In this document: positions 55,213 to 64,000 of the stretch, piece by piece | How the letters are laid out: each line of letters opens with the position of its first letter | Position numbering within the stretch: the stretch's first letter is position 1 | Translations under genes and position numbers: made by a program | Source of the DNA: Tridacna crocea | Taxonomy: Eukaryota; Mollusca; Bivalvia; Cardiida; Cardiidae | DNA: 64,000 bases | Direction of reading: 5' to 3' | NCBI GenBank assembly: GCA_943736015.1 | Contig: OX031070.1 | Location: forward strand, 42,618,173 to 42,682,172 | Notes under the pieces: model-generated | What the model was told of the DNA's origin: nothing | The model's database searches: none | Seen by the model: the letters and a program-made list of their open reading frames with translations, nothing else

Positions 55213-55423
55213 AAGTGTAAGATTCTTTTTATCGCATTACAGTATAACAAAAAATATACCGGTAGTCCAAAATGTGTTAGACCAGAGGCATACATGTATC
55301 ATGTGTAGTGAAATTTACATGAAGCCTGTGCACTTAATTACTTTGACAGGTACATTACGAACAAAAATAGTTCCGAAGAAACTTGCCTAAAATTGATTTT
55401 TGTTTGAGTCTAATAGCCTAAAA

Positions 55424-55652
55424 TTAACCCTTTACCCCATAAGGCATTTCTATGGTATCTCTAATTGACCTTAAATAACAGCAAGGATGAAGCCATTTCT
55501 TATGTGTATATGACACCTTTTGATAGCATAGAAAACATTGTGATAAAAGGTGAAATTGCTCGTCATGAGCAATTTCACCTTTTGCCACAATGTTTTCCAA
55601 AGGCTCCTACAAGCAATGCGTAGAAATGAGTATCTATGGACTAAAGGGTTAA
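55424..55652 (-). mobile_element. TTAApal MITE, type E
   Basis: Ends ttaaccctttaccccataag and atggactaaagggttaa; core gctcgtcatgagc inside ggtgaaat / atttcacc. Confidence 0.88.
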
Positions 55653-55864
55653 CAACTTCATCAGGATAAGAACTTTGACCGCTAATGTCCTTCAGAAAGT
55701 GAGGTCAGTAATGTTTAAGAAATGAAGCATATGATTTCAGAGAGTTGACCAAATACAGCACTATTTCCTTATCTCACCCGTGTGTGAGACAGGAAAATTC
55801 ATAATGGCTGTATTACATTGAAAACATGTGATAAAAAACTTTATGGACAAGCCTGGTTAAAATT

Positions 55865-56099
55865 TTAACACTCTTTACCAAAATACAAAATTTTGGACTG
55901 GACCAAAATTATAGCAATTTGAATCAAGAAGTAATAATTATGTAGATTTGATAATGATTTTTGTCTTTGATAGGGAAGAAAACATTGTGGAAAAAGGAGA
56001 AAGTGCTAGTTTCCAGCATTTTCTTGTTCTCCCACAGCATTTTCAAAATATCTCTTTTTCAGAGTTGTTAAAACCCGGGATTGTGTGGTAAAGGCTTAA
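55865..56099 (-). mobile_element. TTAApal MITE, eroded
   Basis: Core gctagtttccagc; right end gtgtggtaaaggcttaa. Confidence 0.72.
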
Positions 56100-56183
56100 A
56101 TTAAGGTTGCCAGGAAGACTTGCACTGCAAAACTTTTCCTTGTCTTTTTTATTGAAATTTTACCTCAAAAGTACACAGATCAT

Positions 56184-56412
56184 TTAACTCTTTACCACAC
56201 AATCCCTACTTTTGACGCCCCTGAGAAAGAAGCCTTTTGAAAACACTGTGGGAAAAGGAGAAAATGCTGGTTACCAGCATTTTCTCCTTTTCCCACAGTG
56301 TTTTCTACCCTTCCCAGAACAAATTTCAATTTTTTAGCCACCTTTATTTTGTCGTCTGCAAATGCTTTCAATTTGGACCATTCTAAAATTTTCTCGTGGG
56401 ATAAAGAGTTAA
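56184..56412 (+). mobile_element. TTAApal MITE, type A
   Basis: Ends ttaactctttaccacacaat and gtgggataaagagttaa; core gctggttaccagc. Confidence 0.9.
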
Positions 56413-56731
56413 TATGCCCCCGCAAAACGAATGTTTGAGGGGGGGTATACTGGAATCAGCCTGACTGTCAATGTGTCTGTCAATGTGTCTGTCTGTGTAC
56501 AAAATGTAATTTTGTGTTGCAACCTCCTCCTACTGTTTTGCTGCTATTGTATTGAAAGTTTGTAGATACATTGATTGTATACTGAAGTTGTGCTAGACGC
56601 AGTTTTCAATTACATTCTCTCTTTGATTACAGGATAATCTCTCCTTGAATTTAGAAAGATTTTTTTGTTAAATTGCCTTTTTCTGTCGAAACCCTAGTGG
56701 GGGTATTAAGTCACATTTAGTTACAGCTATA
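56413..56731 (+). repeat. dispersed TATACCCC repeat, long version, empty TTAApal site
   Basis: tatgcccccgcaaaacgaat, gtatactggaatcagcctg, then gtgggggtattaagtcacat and tagttacagc. It is intact at the ttaa used by the MITE at 3809. Confidence 0.72.
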
Positions 56732-56747
56732 GTTTCTTATTGATGTC

Positions 56748-57099
56748 TTCTTTTCGCACAATGTTTTCTACCTTTTTGGAGTCATGTATTAGCACTTGTG
56801 CCATTCAAGAGGTTGATGTATATGTTTTCATTTTCCAAACAAAGCTAGAATTTTGACAGCTGGAAAGGAGTTAACCCTTTACCCCAAAAGGCATTTCTAT
56901 GGTATCTCTAATTGACCATAAATAACAGCAAGGATGAAGCCGTTTCTTGTGTGTATATGACGCCTTTTGATAGCATAGAAAACCTTGTGACAAAAGGTGA
57001 AATTGCTCGTCGCGAGCAATTTCACCTTTTGCCACAATGTTTTCCAAAGGCTCCTACAAGCAGTGCGTAGAAATGAGCATCTATGGAGTAAAGGGTTAA
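56748..57099. mobile_element. TTAApal right half (+) and type E copy (-) sharing TTAA 56871
   Basis: 56748-56874 is a remnant (cgcacaatgttttctacc). 56871-57099 has core gctcgtcgcgagc and end atggagtaaagggttaa. Confidence 0.85.
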
Positions 57100-57252
57100 A
57101 AAAAACATGAATGGAAAAAAAATGTCACTGAACCCAGCCATAGATGTTGTATTCATTGCGAAATAAACGGTGATTTCTGTTTTTTTTAGAGCCACTTGTG
57201 TGTGTTGGAAAATGAGGATTTATCTTTCGTTTTACACAACTATTTTCACGTT

Positions 57253-57481
57253 TTAACCCTTTCCCAAACGACAAACTTTTGGACTAGACCAAATTGAAAG
57301 CATTTGCAGATGACAATTCAACTCTTGCTGAAAAGATGATTTCTGTCTATGATAGGGTAGAAATCATTGTGGGAAAAGGAGAAAATGCTGGTTACCAGCA
57401 TTTTCTCCTTTTCCCACAATGTTTTCAAAAGGCTGCTATTCTAGACCCATAAAAACCAGGGATTGTTTGGGAAAGGGTTAA
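57253..57481 (-). mobile_element. TTAApal MITE, type B
   Basis: Ends ttaaccctttcccaaacgac and gtttgggaaagggttaa; perfect core gctggttaccagc. Confidence 0.92.
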
Positions 57482-57534
57482 CTTTACCATAATTTGGAGT
57501 TTTTTATGACACTCGGAAAATGCCATTAAGAAAA

Positions 57535-57767
57535 AAATGTTGGAAAAGGAGAAAATGCCGGTAATGAGAATTTTTCTACTTTTCCTACAAAGTTTGTTTC
57601 CATTTTTTGTAACCCATTATCAAACAATCCCTACTTTTGATAACCCTGAGAAAGAAGCCTTTAGAAAACATTGTGAGAAAAGGAGAAAATGGCTGGTATA
57701 AACCAGCATTTTCGCCTTTACCCACAATGTTTTCTACCCATCACAGAACGATTTCAAATTTTATTTT
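57535..57767 (+). mobile_element. TTAApal core fragment and truncated copy
   Basis: 57535-57600 is a worn hairpin. 57610-57767 starts taacccattatcaaacaat and is cut off in the long arm. Confidence 0.7.
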
Positions 57768-58035
57768 GAGTGTACTGTGCAGTCTGGTCTCTGATGAAAC
57801 ATTTTCAACAGCTAAACTGTACAGTCGATCTGCAAGATATACACTTTTTATTTATAATCTAGAATAGAGTTGTGTACACTGTAGATCAGAGGTCAGACTT
57901 CATGTCCTGAGTAGTCTGATCATGATGAACCTGTTCTCAACAGCTACAATTATCCAATTGATCAACAAGATGAGATATTTTATTTATAATCTACAATAGA
58001 GTAGTGTACATTGTAAATCAGAGATCAGACTGTAC
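57768..58035 (+). repeat. two-unit tandem repeat (about 135 bp), GATCAGACT type
   Basis: tttatttataatctagaata ... gatcagaggtcagactt, then tttatttataatctacaata ... atcagagatcagactg. Confidence 0.7.
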
Positions 58036-58105
58036 GTTTTTGATCTTTATTGTTCACAAAAGCTTCTTGTACTGTCTGTGGGATGGTAAGAGTCACTTTC
58101 TAGAT

Positions 58106-58275
58106 AAATTGGCTCAGTGGTAAAGTAAAGAACTCATGGCCTTGAAGTCTTGGGTTCGAGGCTTACAGAAAGCACAGGGTTTTTATTTGTAGTTTCCTTG
58201 CACAAGGTGCTGTAACACCCAAATCTAGTGCTAGTGACACCTAGAGCATCCATGAATATGCGAGCAAAATAGTTA
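58106..58275 (+). mobile_element. tRNA-derived SINE, family 2, copy 1
   Basis: A box ggctcagtggtaaagtaa, B box tgggttcgaggct, body tccttgcacaaggtgctg, tail gcgagcaaaatagttaaaaa. Confidence 0.68.
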
Positions 58276-58410
58276 AAAAAAAAAAAAGCCTTTTACATGT
58301 TGAAGTAGCTATTCATGGAAGGACCAAAAAATATAACAATTGTATAGAATTGTCCAAATTTAAACACAAATTGAATGAACCTGAAACCATGAAAAAGCGA
58401 GCAAAATAGT

Positions 58411-58638
58411 TTAAACCTTTACCACAGGGTAAAATTTTAGGGCTATCCAAATTGAAAGCATTTGCAGTGACATTTTCATAGTGGCTCAAATGACGCAATT
58501 TTTCTTTGATAGGGCAGAAAACTTTGTGGGAAAAGGAGAAAATGCTGGTTACCAGCATTTTCTCCTTTTCCCACAATGTTTTCAAAAGGCCTCTTCCTAA
58601 GGGTTGTTTAAACGCGTCATTGTGTGATAAAGGGTTAA
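58411..58638 (-). mobile_element. TTAApal MITE, type A
   Basis: Ends ttaaacctttaccacaggg and gtgtgataaagggttaa; core gctggttaccagc. It sits right after a gcgagcaaaatag SINE-tail fragment. Confidence 0.88.
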
Positions 58639-58721
58639 GAAAAGCCTCTTACACGTTCAATCAGCTCTTCATGAAAGGACCAAATTAAATATATTCTTTC
58701 TACTGAAACTGTTTGGTTATC

Positions 58722-58876
58722 TCTTTACCTAGCCTTGTAGCCTTGGGTTGGAGCCCCACGGGAAGCTTTTGGGTTTCATTTGGTGTGTCCTTGCACAATG
58801 CACTGCAGAGCTCGAGTCTTGTTCTGGTGATATCCAAAACATATATGAATAAGCGAGCAAAATAGTTGAAAAGAAG
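58722..58876 (+). mobile_element. tRNA-derived SINE, family 2, copy 2
   Basis: B box tgggttggagccc, body tccttgcacaatgcactg, tail gcgagcaaaatagttgaaaa. Confidence 0.62.
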
Positions 58877-58919
58877 CCACATACATGTTCAAACAGCTTT
58901 TTATAGAAGGGCAATTCCA

Positions 58920-59141
58920 GACGTTTTCTGCAATTTTGACTGTTCAAAATCCGAAGTATTTGCAGACAACAAATTAATTGCTGCTCAGATGGTGTAAGTC
59001 ATCTTTTTGACGGTAGAAAAGATTGCGGGAAAAGGAGAAAATGCTTGTAGATGCTGATCACCAGCATTTTCTCCTTTTCCCACACTGTTTTCAAAAGCCC
59101 TCTCCTTCAGGATCATCATGATTGTGTGGTAAAAGGTAAAA
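58920..59141 (-). mobile_element. TTAApal MITE with insertion in the core
   Basis: Hairpin tip reads gcttgtagatgctgatcacc; long arm keeps gtatttgcagacaacaaat; end gtgtggtaaaagg. Confidence 0.72.
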
Positions 59142-59259
59142 GACATGGCACAAACTTGCTGACATATCTTCTTGCCGTGAAGGAGAGCTTATGTCAATCT
59201 AGTGACTGTAAAATGAGACATACAATGAGATAAATAAAAAAAAATCGGCAAAATTCTGC

Positions 59260-60365
59260 TCGAGGTTTGATGAAAGTCATTGCCATAAGATTCCACAGTG
59301 TTATATGTTGATAAAAAACTGAGCCGGTGCCTTTAAAATGATTGTTGTATATCGAAATGGTAAAAACCATCAAAAACTTGTCAATAGTGAGATTTTTACA
59401 TAACATGAGCTATGCTCTAGCAAAAGGGGGCTTAATGCGTCCCCGTGGTGTTTTGCTACAAACATGTCATCGCATTATAATGAAATCTAAAGATTCCACA
59501 AAGTTTTAAAAATGATGAAAAAAGAAGCAGTTCCTTTAAAAAGATTGCTGTTAATCAAAATGATAAAAATCATCAGGAACTTGTCAAAAGTGAGATTTCA
59601 TACATAATATGAGCAGGGAGACCCCGGGGTATCCGAGGATGAAAATCGCCAGGAGTTTGCCAATAGCGTGATTTCTTAGATAATATGAGCTATACTCTGG
59701 CAAAAAGGGGCTTAACGCATCTCCGGAGTGTTTTGTTACAAACGTCATCGCATCATTATGAAACCCAAAGATTCCACAAAGTTTTAAATATAATGAAAAA
59801 AGAAGCAGTCCTTTTAAAAAATTTGCTGTTAATCGAAATGCTAAAAATCACCAGGAGTTTGCCAATAGCGCGATTTCTTAGATAATATGATCTATACTCT
59901 GTCAAAAAGGGGGATTAACGCATCTCTGGAGTGTTTTGTCACAAATATGTCATGTAGCATTATCATGGAACCTAAATATTCCACAAAATTCGAAAAATTA
60001 TGAAAAAAGAGCAGGTGCCTTCAAAAAGTTTGCTGTTTATCGAAATGATAAAAATCATCAGGAACTTGTCAAAAGTGAGTTTTCATACATAATATGAGCA
60101 ATGATCTGGTAAGAGGGAACTTAATGTATCACCGGGTGTTTTGTTACAAACATGTGAAGTCATAATCATGGAACCTAAATATTCCACAAAATTTTAGAAA
60201 TGATGAAAAAAGAGCCGGTGCCTTTAAAAAGATTGCTGTTTATCGAAATGATAAAAATCATCAAGAACTTGTGAATACTGAGATTCCTTAGATAATATAA
60301 GCCATGCTCTGGCAAAAGGGGACTCAATTTATCTCCGTGGTGCTTTATGGAACACCATAAATCCA
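59260..60365 (+). repeat. satellite of about 205 bp, five units
   Basis: attccaca anchors recur near 59290, 59493, 59771, 59978 and 60181 (spacing 203, 278, 207, 203). Units hold gatgaaaaaagaagcag, cgaaatgataaaaatcatc and tagataatatgagct-like blocks. The long spacing contains an extra 75-bp partial unit. Confidence 0.85.
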
Positions 60366-60397
60366 TTTACGTTTATCAACCCAATGAGTCATCAGAT

Positions 60398-60797
60398 CAT
60401 CTTCGCAAGCAAAGGCCGACGATTCACTACGCTACTCTACCCTTGGCAGATCGAGCTTAATTTTTATGTTCACCCGATACGCTTTTTTCATTGGATGCAG
60501 CCAGCTCTAGCTGCAACGAATGAAATCGCTAGTAGCATTTCATCTTTGATAAAAATAGAACAAGGTCTCTACCTTTCGAATAGAAGGTAAAACATGGAAA
60601 TCCACGTGGATGTCTGCTTATCGCTTCATGTGTATTCGTAAGCGGTTTGTAAAACGATATTTTATTTGCTTTTAGAAATATGATTTAAAGGGGGATAATA
60701 ACCAGCATCCAATAGTAGGGCGCATCGCAGGAATCTCGGGGTTCAATCAGCCAAGGTAAGATCCACGTAGAGATCGTAAACTTGGCTCGCGAAGATG
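60398..60797 (-). mobile_element. TIR element, copy 2 (400 bp)
   Basis: Reverse complement of 9032-9435 along its full length. Ends catcttcgcaagcaaaggcc and (reversed) catcttcgcgagccaagttt. It follows the satellite array directly. Confidence 0.85.
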
Positions 60798-60839
60798 CAT
60801 CAGCTAGACTGCTTCTTTGACATGCAGACAATTTTAAAG

Positions 60840-60915
60840 AGAGCAAAAAGTTTCGGTTCATGTCAGCCTGCGCGGACTGCGCAGGCTGTCATGAATCAAA
60901 ACTTTTTGTAAATGC
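60840..60915. repeat. CTGCGCAG hairpin
   Basis: gcaaaaagtttcggttcatg and catgaatcaaaactttttg pair around gcctgcgcggactgcgcagg. Confidence 0.75.
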
Positions 60916-60997
60916 TTTGAGCCTCCCTTTTACAGATCATGGCTTTACTGTATTTGTAAATGTTTTCCGCATATTTGTATACATCTATCGCTCGAAG

Positions 60998-62350
60998 TTA
61001 ACGTATTTTCATTTCAACACGCTTTAGAGACTCTCCATAGCCTTTCCAGGAGTACCAGATGATACCTTCCGACACTCTGATATTTTTTTTGTGGCTGTAC
61101 GGTCCGTTTAAATTGGCCTGAAAGCATAAGTTATACCACCAGCTACTTCTGTAAAACATTGCACAATTCAACTCTTCCCATTCGTCGTTATCAGAATCAA
61201 ACGTACTAAACTGCATTCCTGCATGCTTGTACAGCGAACGACGTGCATCTATAAGGGAGTCCCCAGCAGTTCCACTGTACCCACTCACATGTAGTCTATA
61301 TTTATCTTCCTCAGCCCCGATTTTAAATTCGTCATATAATGCAAACGCTGTATTTCCGTCAAAGTCCTCCATATCTATTCTCAGTTGTAATGGTCTTTCT
61401 TTTGTCAACTTGTGTAACAACTCGTTCCCCGCCCAAAATTCGCCATCGGGACTCCCAAATCCGTGTTTGTAGTCCACCCAAGGACGAGTGAAGTTGACGG
61501 AACCATCTTGACGTCTCATAAACACAGTCCATCCACCGCCATCCGTGTCCTGGTCACAATAAACAGTTACGTTTGACATAATTAACTCTAGATAAAATGT
61601 GTAGGTCCCGCTCTCTGGCACAGTCGTACAATTTGTGTTGATAATAGAAACCGTTGTTATTTCGGGTGTTACTGATGTTACTTCTGGTTTTACTGTTGTT
61701 ATTGCGGTTTTTACTGATGTTTTGGAATGAAGTAAATACTCGTTTATTCTATCACTGATCGTTCTCATAAAGGCAGTAATGTTGTTGTGAAGGTCCTCTA
61801 TCGATTCCTTCATTGATTGTATCTGATCCTCTACCTGTCGATCTCTCTCAGTCGCAACTCTGTTGCTCTCCGATATAGCGTTTTCCATTGAGCGCAGCTG
61901 ATCCTGTACCTGTCGATCTCTGTCGTTAGCCACCTTGTTGCTCTCCGAGATAGCGTTTTCCATAGATCGAAGCTGATCCTGTACCTGTCGATCTCTCTCA
62001 TCTTTGATGTTTTTTTCAGTAGCAAATGCTTTCACCAATGTTTGATATTTTACAAACACCTTGTTGTCGTTCATCTTTGGCCTACCCTGCCTTTCGTCAT
62101 GGTCCATCACCGGTAGGCAGCTTGGTTTATTATCCGATATACATAGACCAAAGTCTTTTACCACCGATATATTAAGTTGATCAGTCTTGTCAAAAAGTGC
62201 AGAAATATCCTTCCTTATTGAATAGATGGCGTCCCTGACAGCCTCAAATTCGTCCCTTATTTGCTTCGGTCCATATTCAGAAGTCTCGCAGAATGGGATC
62301 GATATACATGTAACTGCGATGAACGAAACAAAACATTTCACGATTTCCAT
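60998..62350 (-). CDS. secreted fibrinogen-related (ficolin-like) protein, intronless
   Basis: 450 aa. Residues 1-23 are a signal peptide (MEIVKCFVSFIAVTCISIPF). Residues 24-117 are helical. Residues 119-193 are three 25-residue repeats (RDRQVQDQLRSMENAISES type) predicting a coiled-coil stalk. Then comes a Thr/Val-rich linker at 210-240 (TVKPEVTSVTPEITTV). The fibrinogen C-terminal domain spans 241-450, with C241/C265 and C396/C409 as likely disulphides, GGGWTVFMRR, and a Ca-site DSDND at 385-389. The family acts as pattern-recognition lectins in haemolymph. The conserved domain cysteines and calcium loop are intact, so it looks functional. Intronless members are common in molluscs. An AATAAA on the minus strand at 60666-60661 could end the transcript inside the TIR element. 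Confidence 0.93.
   Translation of the reverse strand: MEIVKCFVSFIAVTCISIPFCETSEYGPKQIRDEFEAVRDAIYSIRKDISALFDKTDQLNISVVKDFGLCISDNKPSCLPVMDHDERQGRPKMNDNKVFVKYQTLVKAFATEKNIKDERDRQVQDQLRSMENAISESNKVANDRDRQVQDQLRSMENAISESNRVATERDRQVEDQIQSMKESIEDLHNNITAFMRTISDRINEYLLHSKTSVKTAITTVKPEVTSVTPEITTVSIINTNCTTVPESGTYTFYLELIMSNVTVYCDQDTDGGGWTVFMRRQDGSVNFTRPWVDYKHGFGSPDGEFWAGNELLHKLTKERPLQLRIDMEDFDGNTAFALYDEFKIGAEEDKYRLHVSGYSGTAGDSLIDARRSLYKHAGMQFSTFDSDNDEWEELNCAMFYRSSWWYNLCFQANLNGPYSHKKNIRVSEGIIWYSWKGYGESLKRVEMKIR
61772..61998 (-). repeat. 75-bp coding tandem repeat, three units
   Basis: Encodes three coiled-coil repeats of the fibrinogen-related protein. Units 1 and 2 are nearly identical at DNA level; unit 3 is diverged (EDQIQSMKESIEDLHNN). 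Confidence 0.88.
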
Positions 62351-62497
62351 ACTGAAATAGAACGTGTATGTAAATACTAATATCCTCTACTCTGTACAAC
62401 GTCAGATTAAATTCTACAGCGCCAACCTGTCGGTCGGGAAACTATGAGAAAGAACTAGAACAAGAGATTTGATAGTTGATACACGCTCACCTGGCTT

Positions 62498-62660
62498 TGT
62501 ATTACCAACCATTCTCAAAAACATTCTGAGTCTTATGATTCAAAATTTCTTTAATTCGAAAGTAGCACAACTTCTGATTGGCTAAACCATTCTGTTTTGC
62601 CAAAAAGGTTAAGCCAATTAGAAGTTGTGTAACTTTCAAATTTAGAAAACCTCGAAGAAA
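62498..62660. mobile_element. palindromic MITE (CATTCTTAAGAA family), copy 5, truncated
   Basis: attaccaaccattctcaaaa, centre ggctaaaccattctgttttg, right arm aagttgtgtaactttcaaat; the right end is missing. It lies about 150 bp upstream of the fibrinogen-related gene start. Confidence 0.75.
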
Positions 62661-62795
62661 ATAAAGGACATACTGAACCCTGAACCTACCGAATAAGTTA
62701 AAGCTTTTTTTTGCAAAAATATCAGACAGTGTAGATCCAAGATCAGACAGCACTTTGTGTGCTGTATGATCTTAATCTACAATTAATGTCCACTA

Positions 62796-63030
62796 GCGGT
62801 TAATGCGCCGTCTTTAAGGTTGATACCGAGCGAGGTAAAAGGGCGGTTAATGTGCCGTCTTTAAGGTTGATACCGAGCGAGGTAAAAGGGCGGTTAATGC
62901 GCCGTCGTTATGGTTGATACCGAGCCAGGTAAAAGGGCGGTTAATGTGCCGTCGTTATGGTTGATACCGAGCGAGGTAAAAGGGCGGTTAATGCGCCGCC
63001 GTTATGATTGATACCAAGGGAGGCAAAACA
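62796..63030 (+). repeat. 47-bp minisatellite, five units
   Basis: Unit gcggttaatgygccgtcktt followed by aaggttgataccgagcgagg and taaaagg. Successive units differ by few bases; the last is the most diverged. GC-rich against its surroundings. Confidence 0.9.
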
Positions 63031-63236
63031 TCATTATAGATCCATAAAATTTATTTTGTCTCACAACCTATTGAATCATAAGGTAGACGGTCCTAAGACA
63101 TGCACAACATTGACAAATAGCAAAAAAGTGAAGCACTGATATGAGTGGCGACAATAAAATAAACGGAAAAATGGTCAAACATTGTGGAACGTAGCCTTGG
63201 TTGCAGTCCTTTCATCTGATCCTACTCTATCAGGAC

Positions 63237-63530
63237 GTGCACGACGACGACGGGGATGATAACGACGACGACGAGGACGACGACAACGACGGGGATGATG
63301 ACGACGACGGTGATGACGAGGATGACGACGACGGTGATGGTGACGAGGACTACGACGACGGGGACGAAGACGACGACAACGACGGGGATGACGACGACGA
63401 CGGTGATGACGAGGATGACGACGACGGTGATGGTGACGAGGACTACGACGACAGAGACGAAGACGACGGCGGTGATGATGACGACGACAACGACGGTAAC
63501 GAGGACGATGATGACGACGAGCATCTTACG
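63237..63530 (+). repeat. GAC/GAT-rich minisatellite with 93-bp higher-order unit
   Basis: Trinucleotide-like (gacgacgacgaggacgac). A 93-bp block is duplicated (second copy starts about 63367). It happens to leave an Asp/Glu/Gly frame of about 110 codons open, but any frame of such DNA does. Confidence 0.85.
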
Positions 63531-63636
63531 TAGCATTCTTATGATTATTTTCATCATCATTATCATTGCTGTTGTTGTATATTGGCCATGATATACAAAT
63601 GATGAACATTTTAAACGCTGTCTAGTTGAGCTTGAT

Positions 63637-63864
63637 GTAACCCTTTCCCAAACAATCCCTGGTTTTTACGGGTCTGGAATAGTAGTCTTTTGAAAACATC
63701 GTGGGAAAAGGAGAAAATGCTGGTAACCAGCATTTTCTCTTTTTCCCACAATGTTTTTTATCCTATCATAGACAGAAATCTTCTTTTCAGCAAGAATTGA
63801 ATTATCGTCTGCAAATACTTTCAATTTGGTCTAGTCCAAAAGTTTGTCTTTTGGGAAAGGGGTA
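63637..63864 (+). mobile_element. TTAApal MITE, type B
   Basis: Ends gtaaccctttcccaaacaat and ttttgggaaaggggtaac; core gctggtaaccagc. The outer TTAA has decayed to GTAA/GTAAC. Confidence 0.88.
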
Positions 63865-64000
63865 ACAGAACTTGCAGACTTGAGTATAGAACAAACAGGT
63901 TAGGTAACGCCAAAAATGTTCGATAAGGAAATTAACTGTGGCATCAAAAAGGGGATATAAAATACGTTGAGCTAGATATCTCTTCGCCAAACGAAATAAT

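Noticed and set aside
63201..63533. 110-codon Asp-rich ORF (and Thr/Met- and Val/Ile-rich ORFs overlapping it)
   Set aside because: Open in several frames because the DNA is a GAC/GAT repeat. No splice context or non-repeat protein sequence around it.

Overview
This looks like nuclear DNA of a marine invertebrate, most likely a heterodont bivalve mollusc. The inference rests on spliced genes with metazoan families, an intronless Cys-loop receptor and an intronless fibrinogen-related gene of the kind expanded in molluscs, short tRNA-derived SINEs, and many TIR/palindromic elements of bivalve style. No prokaryotic or viral gene is visible.

Genes. (1) 708-1163 (+) is the last coding exon of an unrecognised multi-pass membrane protein whose upstream exons lie outside the window. 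(2) A complete four-exon gene on the minus strand (1922-15944) encodes mitochondrial beta-ketoacyl-ACP synthase OXSM (436 codons plus stop; exon lengths and phases close exactly). (3) Divergently from it, 16477-53328 (+) holds a nine-exon WD40-repeat gene (389 aa; all phases close). It has two alternative copies of a 32-nt exon, and a 63-bp minisatellite grown from one of its exon-donor junctions. (4) Nested antisense in WD40 intron 2 is an intronless nicotinic-like Cys-loop receptor subunit (27251-28447, 398 aa). (5) 60998-62350 (-) is an intronless secreted fibrinogen-related protein with a coiled-coil stalk of three 25-residue repeats. A possible orphan exon lies at 33307-33416 (-).

Repeats dominate the rest. 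By eye I count about 95 full or partial copies of one MITE family, called TTAApal here, covering roughly a quarter to a third of the window. A full copy is about 228 bp. It has TTAA at both ends, short terminal repeats (CCCTTTACCAAACAA-like), a short arm, a central near-perfect palindrome of about 64 bp (GGGAAAAGGAGAAAATGCTG, then GTAAC, then its mirror) and a long arm carrying GTCGTCTGCAAATGCTTTC. I define + orientation as long arm on the right. Types: A (ends with TTACCA; core GCTGGTAACCAGC), B (ends with TTTCCCAAACAA; same core), C (B-like ends; core GCTCGTAATGAGC), D (ends CCCTTCACTCCA; C-like core, different arm) and E (core flanked by GGTGAAAT/ATTTCACC). Copies inserted in other repeats show that the target duplication is TTAA, as for piggyBac-type elements. 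No transposase for the family is present in the window.

Other repeats are a tRNA-derived SINE family with a TTAAACACCAT tail, a second tRNA-like SINE family, a roughly 200-bp palindromic MITE (CCAACCATTCTTAAGAA), a 400-bp TIR element pair, a Tc1/mariner-like remnant, several tandem arrays and many single palindromes. The genes are not a functional cluster: OXSM serves mitochondrial fatty-acid synthesis, and the others have unrelated roles. Their layout is a shared promoter region (OXSM/WD40), one nested gene, and introns swollen by MITEs.
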